Positions 33,101 to 44,300 of a DNA stretch of 64,000 bases are shown one piece after another; within the stretch, counting starts at the first letter, position 1, and each line of letters begins with the position of its first letter. Source of the DNA: Manihot esculenta (taxonomy: Eukaryota; Streptophyta; Magnoliopsida; Malpighiales; Euphorbiaceae); NCBI RefSeq assembly GCF_001659605.2, contig NC_035170.2, forward strand, positions 7,943,001 through 8,007,000. Direction: 5' to 3'. Both the position numbers and the translations under genes were made by a program. The notes under the pieces were generated by a model. The model was given only the letters and a program-made list of their open reading frames with translations. It did not search any database and was not told where the DNA came from.

Positions 33101-35382
33101 ACAAAGGCCACAGAAGCGGCCACAAACTGTCAACAATTCAAATCCAAATTCCATGAGGTCAAATAGTTCCAAAAGTGTGGAGGAAAGAAAAGAGGAGTAT
33201 AATAGGGCACGCGCTCGAATATTCAATTCTAGTGGTTTTAGCAGTGGCTCTAGTGGAAAACCAGAAGGTGAACCAAGACTGCAAGATGGTTCCCAGCATA
33301 GTTTATTGGGTATAACGAAGACTGAAGAAAAACCTATTTCTGGAAATTCAGATATAAATTCTGGTAGAGGTTCTATTGAATCGTCGGCAAGTAGCAATAG
33401 ATCAGCTAGAACTAGGACAGAGAAGGAGCCAATTAGTAGGTACAAACCAAACAATAGGGTGGCCATCTTTCGAGACCGAGAAGTTGATAGGAAAGATCCA
33501 GACTATGACAGGAGCTATGATAGGTATTTCATTTATTTTTTTATGTATCAATTATTCTCCACTTTGCAATTACAAAAATGAACTGAGGATTTTAAGGATG
33601 TGGGGGATAAATCAGAAAGGCATAACATTATAGGATAAATAACATGCACATACTCATGAGCAGGAGAGAGATGGATGGAATATTTAGCTTTTACTGTTGT
33701 CAGAATTATTTAGTTATGATGTATGAAAATCAAAGTCACCTTATTTGGTTGGTAGAAGCTATCTCTTAACTAAAAGACAAAAAAAGGATGCTCAGTGACT
33801 ATGGTCCTGCTCGGCACTTTGTGTTTTGACCTATTATTTAGAGTTTAAGGGGGTTGATTATGAAAAGTTACTTCTAAATTTTGGCTAACTATCACTAGCA
33901 CAACTACCAGCTACTAAAACAGTTAATAGCTACTAACATTGCTAATATTACCAAATAAGGCCTGTATGTAAAGGTGTATAATAGCTACTATCACTAGCAC
34001 AACTACCAGCTACTAAAACAGTTAATAGCTACTAACATTGCTAATATTACCAAATAAGGCCTGTATGTAAAGGTGGAGTTCAGAAACCTGAACAACCAAT
34101 GTTTTAAGGGTCCAAATCACTTTGTCTGATTCATGCTTGAATATTGATTATGCGGGTCTGAAATGCTGATGCCCAAGTAATTGTGAGCTTGATTTCTTTT
34201 GACAGCAAATAATTTTATAATACTGCATAAATCTTGTTTATCCAGGTATATGCAGAGATTTGATCCTGGATTTGGATTCAATGGAGGACCTTACACCATG
34301 CAGCCATTATACACCCCTGCATTGAACTACAACACTGAATTTCCACAGCTTGGTTCTAGCCATAGGCCACAAATATCCACGGAACATCAACCACGGCCTC
34401 TCCCTCAAAATTTACCTGGGCCATGGGCTGCCCCATCAACTCCTGCGGGAATGGGATATGGTCATCCAGAAACAATGATGACCCCATTCAATCCAAATCA
34501 TGTAGGTGCACGCTCTTCATCCGCCATATATTTACATTCGTCTCAGTATCCGTGTCAGCGACCAGGAATGCCTTTCATCCATCCTCATGAACATGTTCAA
34601 CCTTTTTCACAGGTATGGCTATCAGAGAAGCTTTCTTTACTGTCATTTCTGGTTGCCATTATGAATCTTCTCTTGTTGCAATTGCGTGCCACAATTTGCA
34701 ACTGGATCGTAACATCATTTTTAGTTATTTCTATAGTTTTATGATCCCCAAGCTCCTTAGCTTTAACTTTTCCTTAAATAACTAAAATCTATTTTTTAAT
34801 TGATAGTTGCTAATGATAATTTTTCCTCAAACTTCTACTATGAGTGATATGGGCTTGTAATAAATGGAAACGTTTAACCAAAAGAGGCTCTGTAATGGAC
34901 TGTAACTGTTCCTCCTGGGGAAGTCATTGAATGATTGAATTGTTACTTCCTGCTTGTAATATCCATGTTTAAGAAGGAAGAAGATTTTAGAGATTCTGTT
35001 AGTTGCTCATTAATTAAATGGAGGAAATGCAATGATTTTGTTGAAGGCATTCATCTTGTTTTTAATATAATTCCTTCTTTTTTGATGGGTTCATATTCTT
35101 CCTTGTTTCCAAAGTTGTCAAAACTAACATTTCCACCATCAGATCATTAATGCCAGATACCTTGAATCAATTAAGTTGATGTTTGTTTAAATAGTTCTAA
35201 TTTACTTTTAAATTGCCTAAATAGTTCTAAATTACAAGTTCATGCTCGTCAGCTCCTTATTTTCACAGCAATGATTGTTCCAGTAAAGGATTTGGATCAT
35301 CTTATTAGTTGTCAATTTTGTGCTTCTGCAGTCTCATCAACAGCAACCTGATGCGAGTTTTGGTTTAGCCCGGCCCCGGTGA
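30177..35382 (+). CDS. R3H and SUZ domain nucleic-acid-binding protein, 4 coding exons
   Basis: Predicted CDS join(30177-30459, 32815-33523, 34246-34612, 35332-35382), 469 aa. All introns are GT-AG and phases match (1, 2, 0). The N-terminus (1-90) is acidic and Ser/Gly-rich. The R3H domain spans about residues 95-170 and contains the diagnostic R-x3-H (Arg125, His129, in YLRLAAHRVAQHY), which binds single-stranded nucleic acid. A SUZ-like basic segment follows at 215-235 (VEERKEEYNRARARIF); SUZ domains bind RNA and often follow R3H. The C-terminal half is low complexity, rich in Pro/Gln/Tyr/Ser, and ends ASFGLARPR. The family is presumed to act in mRNA metabolism, but its plant role is poorly known. 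Weak point: the last exon is only 51 bp, and its stop overlaps a GTGAGG that could serve as an alternative donor. Confidence 0.85.
30944..30964 (+). repeat. G-run in R3H intron 1
   Basis: A T-run (30936-30944) is followed by GCGGGGGTGGGGGGGGGGGTGG, about 17 G in three blocks. It is a possible G-quadruplex or a slippage-prone tract in intron 1 (30460-32814). Confidence 0.6.
31512..31885. mobile_element. MITE in R3H intron 1
   Basis: 374 bp. The left end, AGGTAAACTGTAATTTAGTC plus CCTGTAGTTTA, is mirrored by the right end (TAAACTATAGGGACTAAATT plus GTAGCTTATCCT) as roughly 30-bp terminal inverted repeats. TTATTTT flanks it at 31505-31511 and 31887-31893. The interior repeats a TTTTTAAAAGC(G/C)(A/G)GCTA block twice. 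Terminal motifs of this kind, containing AATTTAGTCCCT, are common in dicot introns. Confidence 0.8.
33888..34075 (+). repeat. Tandem duplication, 99-bp period, in R3H intron 2
   Basis: The segment starting ACTATCACTAGCACAACTAC at 33888 recurs at 33987. About 88 bp are identical in the two copies by eye. Intron 2 spans 33524-34245. The identity points to a recent duplication. Confidence 0.9.
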
Positions 35383-36950
35383 GGGGCTTGGGCCATGCCT
35401 GCACCCCGCCAGCTGGGACCTGGGCTTGGAATATTTTATGAGCTGATGATACAGCTTCATATGTATATCTCAACTTGCAGGAGGTGCAGGCACAAGGAAC
35501 TGAGGTGGATGGCAGTTGGGAATTTGTGTTTCTGATCCATTCCTCCACTCTCAGTATCAGTTGAAGCTTCTTCCACTTGTGATGAATGATGAGGAAGCTC
35601 GGCTTGGCAGATCAATAGTGTGAAGTTTGAGAGCCCTGTTTTAACACTGATGAAGAAGAAGAAGATTATGAAAAGAATTGTTATAGTTGGAAATATGTGT
35701 GCTTTCTTTGGACGAAGGTATGTCTTGTTCCATCATTCTCTCTTTTTTGGTTATTAGGGTTTGCTTGGTAGAATTGTCAAAGTTCATTAAATTTAGAAAT
35801 GGAAAAAAATGGTCAATTAGCCTAGAAGATACAAATCTTTGCATTCTTTCATGATTTAATTCAAACCTCCTATTTTGGTATAATAGGCTGGGTTTTCAAA
35901 AATTGAAGAAATTATCCAAATTTCAAATTGATTATGGGGATTGTGCATCCCATACTATCCTAGGTGACGCTCTAGATGCTATTGTTTATAATAAATATGT
36001 GGGACCCACATGACACACAAGCAATCCTCGTGAAAAAAAATCAATCATGAAAATGAAGCGAACATAGTTTAATTAGTTTCAATGTAAGTGCATATACTTT
36101 TTATGTGGGTTGATTATGTGTTGTGGAACCACATGTTTATGAATAAAAACTGCCACCTAGATTGCCACCTAAGATAGAGCAAACTCTAAATTCAAAGTCA
36201 ATTTGAAATTTGTATAAAATTGTTACAAATTTTGAAAGTTTTTGGCTTATTATACCAAAATTGGAATTCTTGGATTAAATTGCAGAATAATGCAATGACT
36301 TGGAATTTCTAGAACAATTGGCCAAAAAAGATTGATCACTTGTGTGATTTTCCCATAATCCGAATCAAAACTAGGGTTTTTTTGTCATCAAAAAATAAGT
36401 TGATAGGATGGGATAGTATCAGAAAATTATGCATTATTCAACCCGACTCTCTTTATGTTTATTTGGGATGTTGGGAGTGGTCTGAGGTGGTAGACATGGT
36501 GGCTTCAAATGCCAGTGGTAATAACAGTAGCAATGGCAGAGGTAGAGTTGGTAATATGACAATGATAGAGTCGACTAATTGCCACAGTTTTCTCTCAAAT
36601 TGTCCATCTGTTCCTGATTTTCATTCTCTTTTTAAAGCAGAAACCCCATTTCTTTATGCATTTCATTTTGCTGGAGAAAAATTTGTTGAAGTGGAAAACA
36701 GCTCCATAATTTTTGCTTCTGTTTTTGTGTTTAGTAGATGTCTAAAATATGATGTCCCCTTTTCTTGCAGCACCCTAAAGAACTAAAAGGGAAAAATGCT
36801 TGAAGGTTATTTATATTCAAGCCGGTGTTGTGTATTTAGCTTGCAGCAGCTTGGTTGTGCAGCCGATTCCCCCTTGGAAAACCCTGTTCAATGCTTATTA
36901 TGCTTTACTAGAATACTTCTAGTAGAAATGATGAAGTGGGTGTCATAATG
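35383..36950 (+). other. Presumed 3' UTR and downstream region of the R3H gene
   Basis: No continuing coding frame. A GAAG/GTATGTC donor at 35718 and a TTTCTTGCAG acceptor ending at 36770 could define a 3' UTR intron of about 1.05 kb, and another AG (CAACTTGCAG) lies at 35480. The 148-codon open frame within 36340-36786 has no recognisable domain and is not called. No clear AATAAA was found near 36950. Confidence 0.45.
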
Positions 36951-38040
36951 TATCATAAGAATATATGTCCTAGACTTTAATTGAATGTTCTGGACCTGTA
37001 GTCATTATCGACAATCTGATTAGTCACTTGTTATTGACGATGTTTTCTGAAGATATTGAATTTTGATTTTCTGCTATGAAGTTTTACTTGAGTTTTAGGA
37101 TGTGTTAAATTACGTGTAATTAGATTTGGTTTTTTAGTTTTTTGGTAGTTCCTTTTGCTTACTTTTGGACCGTGTCTCTGGTTCCGTTGTTAATGAGTTG
37201 GCCAGTTTCAGGGGGTTGGTTTATGGAAGAGGGAGAGCTATCCTGCTGTGAAGTTTTATTTAGAAGACCAAAAGCCCTCAGTTACTTATCAGTTTTACTT
37301 TGATATTCAGATGTTTATGTTTTTTCCATAATTCTACTTAGCTGTATTTGTTTGAGATGATAAAGAATGTGTAGAATGGAAAATTTCTTTTGTCCTGCTG
37401 TTTGGTGCACCAGTTGACTGGGTTACAAAATATTAATTATTTAGCCGGAATTCAATTATGTTGAAAAATAAATGAGAAAATATCAAACATTTTTATTATA
37501 GCTATTATTCTAGGTAAAAAATATGAGTTGTAAGCTATATGCTTTGTACTGCAAATTGTACTATATGAATATTGATATAATTGAAATATATGCTTGAGTA
37601 AATCTATAGTTTGCTAATCCAAATGATTTATTGTTTGGCCTTGATCGGTTGGATCATCTCGAATCAATAATAATATAAAAGATTATTGAAGAAGCATGAG
37701 TTAGAACTATTCCACACACTACCTATAAAAAGTAGCTTTGATTTTAGTACCTATAAAAAGTAGCTTTGATTTTAGTATTCAAAACGTGGAGACATTAGTT
37801 TCATAGGGTAAAATATGAAATCTTCATAGGTAAAGGAGATGAATAGAATTATTTAGTGATTATGACTATAAAATTCAGTACCATCTGATTTAGATAAATA
37901 TAGTATCATTTGCTTTTAGTTAGTAATCAATTGACAATTTATATCACATTACGATATAATGAGACTAATAGTAAAAGAGTTTTACAAGTTAGTTAACAAA
38001 AATTTATGGCAAAAACAACACACAAATTCAAAATTGATAA
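36951..38040. other. Intergenic DNA with a 28-bp tandem duplication
   Basis: No gene seen. At 37722-37778 the unit ACCTATAAAAAGTAGCTTTG plus ATTTTAGT occurs twice head to tail. Confidence 0.6.
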
Positions 38041-38560
38041 AAATAGTAGGAGTAGTTCAACAACGTAAAAATAGTGAGTTCAGGTTTGACGGTAGAGAAA
38101 TCCTCTAATATAATAATAAATTATGTGTACCAGACAATATTGGATTGAAATGAGATATGCTAAGAGAAACTTATAATGTTAGGTATAATATCCACTCTGG
38201 AGTTATCAAAAATGTATTAAGTTTTAAAAAAGGCATATTGGTAGCCTTTAATTAAAAAGAAGGTAACTTAGTTTATGTTTACATACAGGGGAGTAGTGTC
38301 AAAGAGTGAAATTGAAATCAACTATAATACTGAATCCATTGCCAATTCCAGAATAAAAGTGAAAATGTGTGATTATAAATGTAGTTGGGTTAGTAGTAAC
38401 ATTCAACAAACATGATTCAATATAGAATATAGTAGACAAATTGACTAAGTCGACTCATTTTATCCCTATTAAGAGTAGTTACTCTATGAATAAACTGTTA
38501 CAGATCTATATAAAGGAGATAATCGGATTACATAAACTGTTACAGTTTATATAAAGGAAA
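38041..38560 (+). pseudogene. Ty3/gypsy integrase relic
   Basis: The plus strand gives a heavily mutated gypsy integrase N-terminus. A block reading EFRFDGREI leads to LCVPDNIGLK, then DMLRETYNVRYNIHSGVIKN, which carries the His of the HHCC zinc-binding region. Traces of the catalytic core start (a DRQIDxVDSF-like block near 38430-38460) follow. Stops are frequent. No LTRs were found nearby, so this is an old fragment. Confidence 0.7.
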
Positions 38561-38929
38561 TAATCAAGTAACATAGAGTTTCAGTTTCCAAAATTTCATA
38601 TAGGAAAGTTTTAGCAGACCTTGAGATAATAGAGATCTTTAAAAGGATAATAAGGTGATGGCCATTGGCAAAGAAAGATTCATAACTTTTGTGAGAAGAC
38701 AGAAAAGCTATACATACGCAAGTAGACTTCTAGAAGAAAAACATAGTATTGTTTAAGGTTTATTCAATAAAAGAAGTGATTCATTTTGAAAGAAAAGATA
38801 AATCAACTATAAAATACATTAAACCCTTCGAAATCTTGTAAAAATCGATAATTTATCTTATAAATTAAATTTACTTATGAAAAAAATACATCCAATTTTA
38901 CATATTTGATTTAAATTTTAGCGTCGAAT
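38561..38929. other. Intergenic, no feature recognised
   Basis: Possibly more of the same gypsy relic (the region just before the 3' end of pol), but similarity is too weak to call. Confidence 0.4.
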
Positions 38930-39235
38930 CGGAGTTGTTATACATTTTACGCGATTAATATCTATGGCGTCAGAAATAAAACGTTATAATAAGCCAGTTA
39001 TAGCTTCTACTCTCTTGATTAATCAAACAAGATACAGTAGCATCCAAAGGCATTACTCGTGGCTTAGTTATCACACTGAAAGAAACTAGTTTGCGAAATC
39101 CAAGGATCTTTCCGCACACTTAATTGTCAGATCCTATTTGCCATCTCAACCCTTTCAAAAGAGCTTCACTTCCATGTAAAGTGCTCGCCAAGTGATGCTC
39201 AGCAATGAACCAACCCCTCCCTGGATGAAATTAGA
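38930..39235 (-). pseudogene. LINE (L1-type) ORF2 relic
   Basis: The minus strand contains a block reading SEALLKGLRWQIGS followed, after a stop, by VCGKILGF/DPWI in adjoining frames. This matches the region between reverse transcriptase and the zinc-binding domain of plant LINE ORF2 (usual form: ...KGLRWRIGNG...VW.DPWLP). It is short, stop-ridden and without poly-A or target duplication. Confidence 0.65.
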
Positions 39236-39339
39236 ACGTAGATAAACCGGCTTTTAAAGAGATGGGCCAACATAGAATAGGGAAACTAGATCAAACTCCA
39301 TCCTTGCTTTCTCCAATATTCTCATTTTTTTGAGACATG

Positions 39340-39575
39340 AAACAATACATATATAGCGTTTACACATTTAAAAAGTTAATTAATTAAAATATTTTCCAAT
39401 TAAAAGAAAATTTTAAATCATTGTATAGAGTTTAAAAATTTTATGTACAACTATTATATAAATTTATTAATTTTTTATATTTTTAAATTAAAATTCAATA
39501 TTAAAAAATAAATTATTTTATTAAAAAATATTTTTCAAAAAATATATATGTACATTAATTTTCATAAATATACAT
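39340..39575. other. Highly AT-rich spacer
   Basis: AT-rich with short poly-A and poly-T stretches. No gene or recognisable repeat family. Confidence 0.5.
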
Positions 39576-39900
39576 AGCATTAGTCTTTAAATTTTGTTAT
39601 CATCATCATATTAAGTTTTTATATTTTAAAATTGTTATTTAATTCTTTGGTAACTGTTAGAGAAAAGAAGAGAGACGAAACAAAAATAAAATAAAATTAA
39701 AAAATTAAAAAAAAATTAATTGTAAATAATTATAAAATTCAATGATTAAAAAGTAATTTATTTTAAATATTAATAGCAAAATAAACAAGAGTTTGAGAGC
39801 GTTATAAAAATAACAACGAAAGATTATGTAGTTTAAATTTTAAAATGTAAGGGCTAAATGGTAATAACAATAAAATCTAAGGATTAATTAGTCATTTAAT
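39576..39900. mobile_element. MITE upstream of the ZPR gene
   Basis: The left end (GCATTAGTCTTTAAATTTTG plus TTATCATCATC...) is the imperfect reverse complement of the right end (...TGGTAATAACAATAAAATCT plus AAGGATTAATTAGTC). About 325 bp, no coding capacity. It ends roughly 500 bp upstream of the ZPR TATA box. Confidence 0.65.
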
Positions 39901-40462
39901 AAAAAAAACTAATGATTGAAATTCCATAATTTACGTGGCTACATCATATGCCAGGTTGTCTTTGTGACCATGAAATTGAAAAATCCTAGCTCATCCTCCC
40001 TGCTTCAGCTGGGTCACGTGCTCAGCCTTCCACACATGTATTAACCATCTCATTTCTAACCATATTTATACTAACAATCATAGCTTGTTCAGCTGTTCCT
40101 CGTCTTGTTCCCTAAGCATCCTACTTTACAAGTTGCTTCTCTAACTGCACAAATCACACACTCTCATCTCTTCTACGTGCACTTCCCTTGACACCTCCAC
40201 TTTTTAGCACGCTTGTGGTGACACGTGCAGACGGTTAAAGATTCATAGATTTTTTTCTACATGAAAAAGGGCAGACAAGGTGGCTTTGCTCTGCTGTTTT
40301 GAGTGACTCCGTATATCATTAGGACCCCTTTTCTTGTTTTTGTCCCTTGTGGATTACTCTATATATTCTCCATGGAAACATTTATATCCTCAATGAGACC
40401 TATAGCCTATATATAATCCTTCTACACCTTACTATCTGCCTTTCATCAATTTGATACAATAG
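39901..40462 (+). promoter_or_regulatory. ZPR promoter and 5' UTR exon
   Basis: Composition shifts to gene-like. There are two CACGTG G-boxes, in GGTCACGTGC (about 40012-40021) and GACACGTGCAG (about 40211-40221). A TATA box, TATATATAAT, is at 40408-40417. A leader leads to a 5' UTR splice donor at 40463. Confidence 0.6.
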
Positions 40463-40768
40463 GTATGCCTTTCTACTAGTCATTCAGAGATCTCTTCAGG
40501 AATCAATATTATAGAACATATTATTCTCTTTCTTCTTTCTGATATCCAATGGCTGATAGACTCTTGTGCATGGAGATTGTATACCCCAAATCCATTAGAA
40601 GCAAAGACCATAACCAAACAAGTTCTTATATGTTCATGTGGAGTTACATGCATGACCATAAGCATGCAAGAATGTTTATATCTATCTTTAAAGGAGAGCA
40701 AATGCAATTTTCCATGCATGAAATTAATCTTCATTTGATATTTTAATCTTGTTTTTCTTTTGTTTCAG
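40463..40768 (+). other. 5' UTR intron of the ZPR gene
   Basis: 306 bp, donor AATAG/GTATGCC and acceptor TTTTGTTTCAG. The short open frames inside it (for example from 40549) are intronic and not called. Removal joins the leader to GGAAGATAATAG, 21 bases before the start codon. Confidence 0.65.
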
Positions 40769-40789
40769 GGAAGATAATAGCACTTGAAT

Positions 40790-41017
40790 ATGGAGAAGAT
40801 GAACTCACAGCTATACTTGCAGAACTGTTACATCATCAGACAAAATGAGATGCTTAGGAAAAAAGCTCAGCAACTAAACAAGGAGAATCAGGCTCTGTTG
40901 TCTGAGCTGAAGCAGAAGCAGAAGCTCTCCAAAGGGAACTCCAACCAAAACGCTAATCTTGACCTCAATCTCAGTTCTACTTCCACCACAAATCCTATGA
41001 ATTTGAACAAAAACTGA
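40790..41017 (+). CDS. LITTLE ZIPPER (ZPR3/ZPR4-like) microprotein
   Basis: 75 aa from ATG 40790 to TGA at 41015-41017; the upstream in-frame TTG at 40784 is not a start. Residues 1-50 form a leucine-zipper-like helix: KMNSQLYLQNCYIIRQNEML, RKKAQQLNKENQALLSELKQ, then KQKLSKG. The C-terminal tail is Asn/Ser-rich, as in Arabidopsis ZPR3/ZPR4, which are of similar length. Known role of the family: ZPR proteins lack a DNA-binding domain and dimerise with class III HD-ZIP transcription factors to inactivate them, tuning the shoot meristem and leaf polarity. ZPR genes are themselves HD-ZIP III targets. Single coding exon with a 5' UTR intron. It converges on the aminopeptidase gene. Confidence 0.9.
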   Translation: MEKMNSQLYLQNCYIIRQNEMLRKKAQQLNKENQALLSELKQKQKLSKGNSNQNANLDLNLSSTSTTNPMNLNKN

Positions 41018-41184
41018 TCATATGGATACACTTAGCTCAACGAATTGCTCCTCCTACAGTGCAAAGCATGGAGATAGTAATTATTGTTAGCTTCCTTTTT
41101 CACATATTAGTCTTTACCTATAGTTTATCTGTCCAAGCTCTTAGAGTCATCTTTATTTTCGGAGGCTATAATATGCTTACCAAT

Positions 41185-41190
41185 AATAAA
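41185..41190 (+). terminator. Polyadenylation signal candidate for ZPR
   Basis: AATAAA about 170 bp after the ZPR stop codon and 135 bp before the stop of the convergent aminopeptidase gene. Confidence 0.6.
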
Positions 41191-41324
41191 AATGTTTGAT
41201 GAAGCAATACATGCCATGTGCTCCTCTCTCTCTCTCCTCCCTATCCCCACAACAAATAAGATGAAATATGAAATAAGATAATCCCCATAAAACACACCCA
41301 AGAAAATAGAAATATCAGGCGGCC

Positions 41325-44300
41325 TTAATCCACTTGTAGCTTCTTGTCTATGGTTGAAAAGTTCTCATAGAATGCCTTAAAATGCCTGTAAGCAATGTCG
41401 ATATCCTCCTTTGCACACACCTCCCTCACACTGCATATGAACAGAGGAAAAACATTTAGACAGATAAAAGTAATCCATATTAGGAATCAATAGTAAAATG
41501 GTGAAAAAAACCCAAATTCAGGATATAAAAGGCAACGGAAAAAATTCAATACATCTAGGAAACAGAATATAAATATATATATATATCTTCAGAGTTTGTT
41601 GGAAGGGTACTCTTTCTTACTTTTATAACGTGAATCGAAAAATATTTGAATACTAGACAAATTTATGTCATTTCTATTTATGCATGATTTCAACAGTTAT
41701 TGAAACTACTATTTTAACTCGAGTCACAAAAGTATACCCTTCTTTACAATGAAGATATTTCTTCTTTCTTTTCTTTTCTTTTCTTTTTTCTGTTTTTTTT
41801 TTATAACTTCATATTTTACCTTTTTATCTCTCAATCAATTCCAAAGATACCATTTTCTTCATTTGAGACCTAAAACTTTTTAGAAATTATTGGAAGTCCT
41901 GATTGTTGTTTACTTGTTTCAGATCTCGTCTTTTTATTTGATTAGGAGGATCATCAATTAATTTTATTATATCTTAATATGATTCTAGTGGACTATTTTA
42001 TTATTATTGCTATTGTTATCGTTATTGTTATCATTATCATTATTCATTTGCTTTTGACTTTGGTGTGCAACATCTGTCTTTGTTTTCCAGGAGGGAACTG
42101 AAATTATCTATCATAGTTTTTGCTATTGTACTCATACAAGAGGGTTGTATTGATACGGGTATTGCTAGCAGGAAATTCGAATAGCTTAATCCCAGCAAAT
42201 CAATTACATTTTCTCTACTTTCCTCAAAATGAACCCTTAATTTCTTCATTGTAGTTTGTTTAAGGGATAATCACAAAAATTACCTGTGCTTTAGTGCCTT
42301 TTTCAAGTAGGTTTCTATAATTTAATTTATGGTTTTACTCCTTAGCACAGTGAGGCTTTTCTCTCTAATATTATTAATAAATGCTAATTTGATATTTAAA
42401 ATCAATTAAAAAATAATTTTTAATTGGAGTATATTAAATTTTAATCCTTAAAGTTCTGTAAAACATATAATTTAATCATATTTTTTAAATTTAGTTATAA
42501 GGTTTTATTTGATAATAAATAGTTCCTTAGTTATAACTCCTATATACTTACAAATAGTTCCTAAATACTATAATTACTTACAAATAAGTACTTATATTTT
42601 TCACAAACTAATCTCCCATGCTTATCAATTTAATATATTATATTGGTAATAAATTAATAAAATATAAATTAAATCAAGAATCTTAGTATAATATACATCT
42701 AAATTCAAACCTAAAGAATATTTTCCCCTCTAGCTTTTCCCTTGTAAATGATTTATTTTTTTATTTAATTAGGACAAAAAAATAATGACATATTTTTATT
42801 TAATTTCTATTTTATTGTTTTTTAGATATAAGATATTAAAATTTAATAAACAAAAATATTAATTTATAAATATAAGGACTTGTTAGTATTTACAATATTT
42901 AGGGACCAATTTATAAAAATACAAGGATTAATTTTAATGAAAAGTAAAAAAATTAAATTAAAGGCATTATTTTAATAATAAAACAAAAATAGAGGGACTA
43001 AAATGTAGCTTTCACTAAATATCAAGTAGTAAATTGTAATTTATTAGTATAAGAGCTTTTTGTCACAAATTAAAGTACATAATCCTACTTGCAAATGCGT
43101 TAAACTACAGGATGGTTTTTTGCAATTATCCTTTTTTAATTATGGCATTACTTTTCTCCTCTTGTTTTTGCTCTTACCACTTATTCTTCAAAACCACTAT
43201 TCCAGCAGTTTAGCTAAATGCAATTCAGGTACATATTGCAAAATTTCAATAAACTATAAATTTGATACCTGTGCATGGAAAGTTGAGCAATGCCACAATC
43301 AACAGTGCGGATGCCTACGCCAGAAGCAAGTATAGGACCTATGGTGGACCCACACCCCATATCATTTCTCACCACAAATTCCTAGAAATTACCAAGTACT
43401 TGGTCAAAATTCAATTTCAATAGCATAATTGCAAGACTTAATACATAATAGAGATACGATGATGTGCTATTGTAAAAATTAGATAATGAACATCAACTAG
43501 GCTATTGCGCTTTTCTACTTCAACATGAGGATATTCTTAGAAACAATTGTGATATTTATAGCAGGTCAATATCCTTTGTCAATAATGGAAAGCACATTGA
43601 ATTTTAAACAAAAGTTAGAGTGAAGGAAGAGTGAAAAGAATTCCCATTGAAGATGAAACAAAATAAACCATAAGGTCCTGGGAATGAGAGGATCCAGGAG
43701 AAAAGATATCATGCAGACTGCCACTTAAAATGGACCAATTAATTGATGGCCATGAGGAAACAATTCAAGACAGAAGCCCAACAACCCAAACTGGACATAC
43801 TAACATTGGACTTAAGTTGCTACTACAAAACCCTTTCTTGAATAGTTGGTTTCATTTTTAAGAGCTTGAGCGCATTGATTTTAAAAAATCAAACAAAATA
43901 CTGGATGTTTCCTCTTCCTTCTTCCTTTTTCTTTTATGTGACTTATTAAATCAGAAGTATGGGAGCTAGATAAATGGTCATGCACACCTGACTCCATTTA
44001 GGAAAAATAAGAGAATTATAGGAAAAGTAAAAGAAGTATATAAGCCGCTTCGACATTTGAAAAGAAGAGAAACCATCAAAGTCAGCTAAATTATGAAGGT
44101 AAATCAAACAATCAATTTCTCACTCTCAAGGCTCCATTACAAATAGGAGAAACTCTTTCCAATCAAATATAGAAATGCTTCCAGTATAACTCCCATATAA
44201 CCTTTTTTTTCCACTAACTTGAGATTTTTGTTTCCTGAATGAACACAAAAGAAAAATGTTTATTGTTGTAGTGATAACTTTTAGTAGTACCTTAATAAAA

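Noticed and set aside
32933..33466. 177-codon minus-strand frame
   Set aside because: Antisense shadow of R3H exon 2, whose domain and splice phases are clear.
36340..36786. 148-codon plus-strand frame after the R3H gene
   Set aside because: No recognisable domain. It lies in the presumed 3' UTR intron, with a likely splice acceptor near its end, and has weak start context.
40549..40746. 65-codon frame just before ZPR
   Set aside because: Lies inside the predicted 5' UTR intron. It has no similarity to ZPR and ends before the acceptor.
43060..43335. Plus-strand 91-codon frame with many Cys
   Set aside because: Antisense to aminopeptidase exon 9 and the adjoining intron/MITE.
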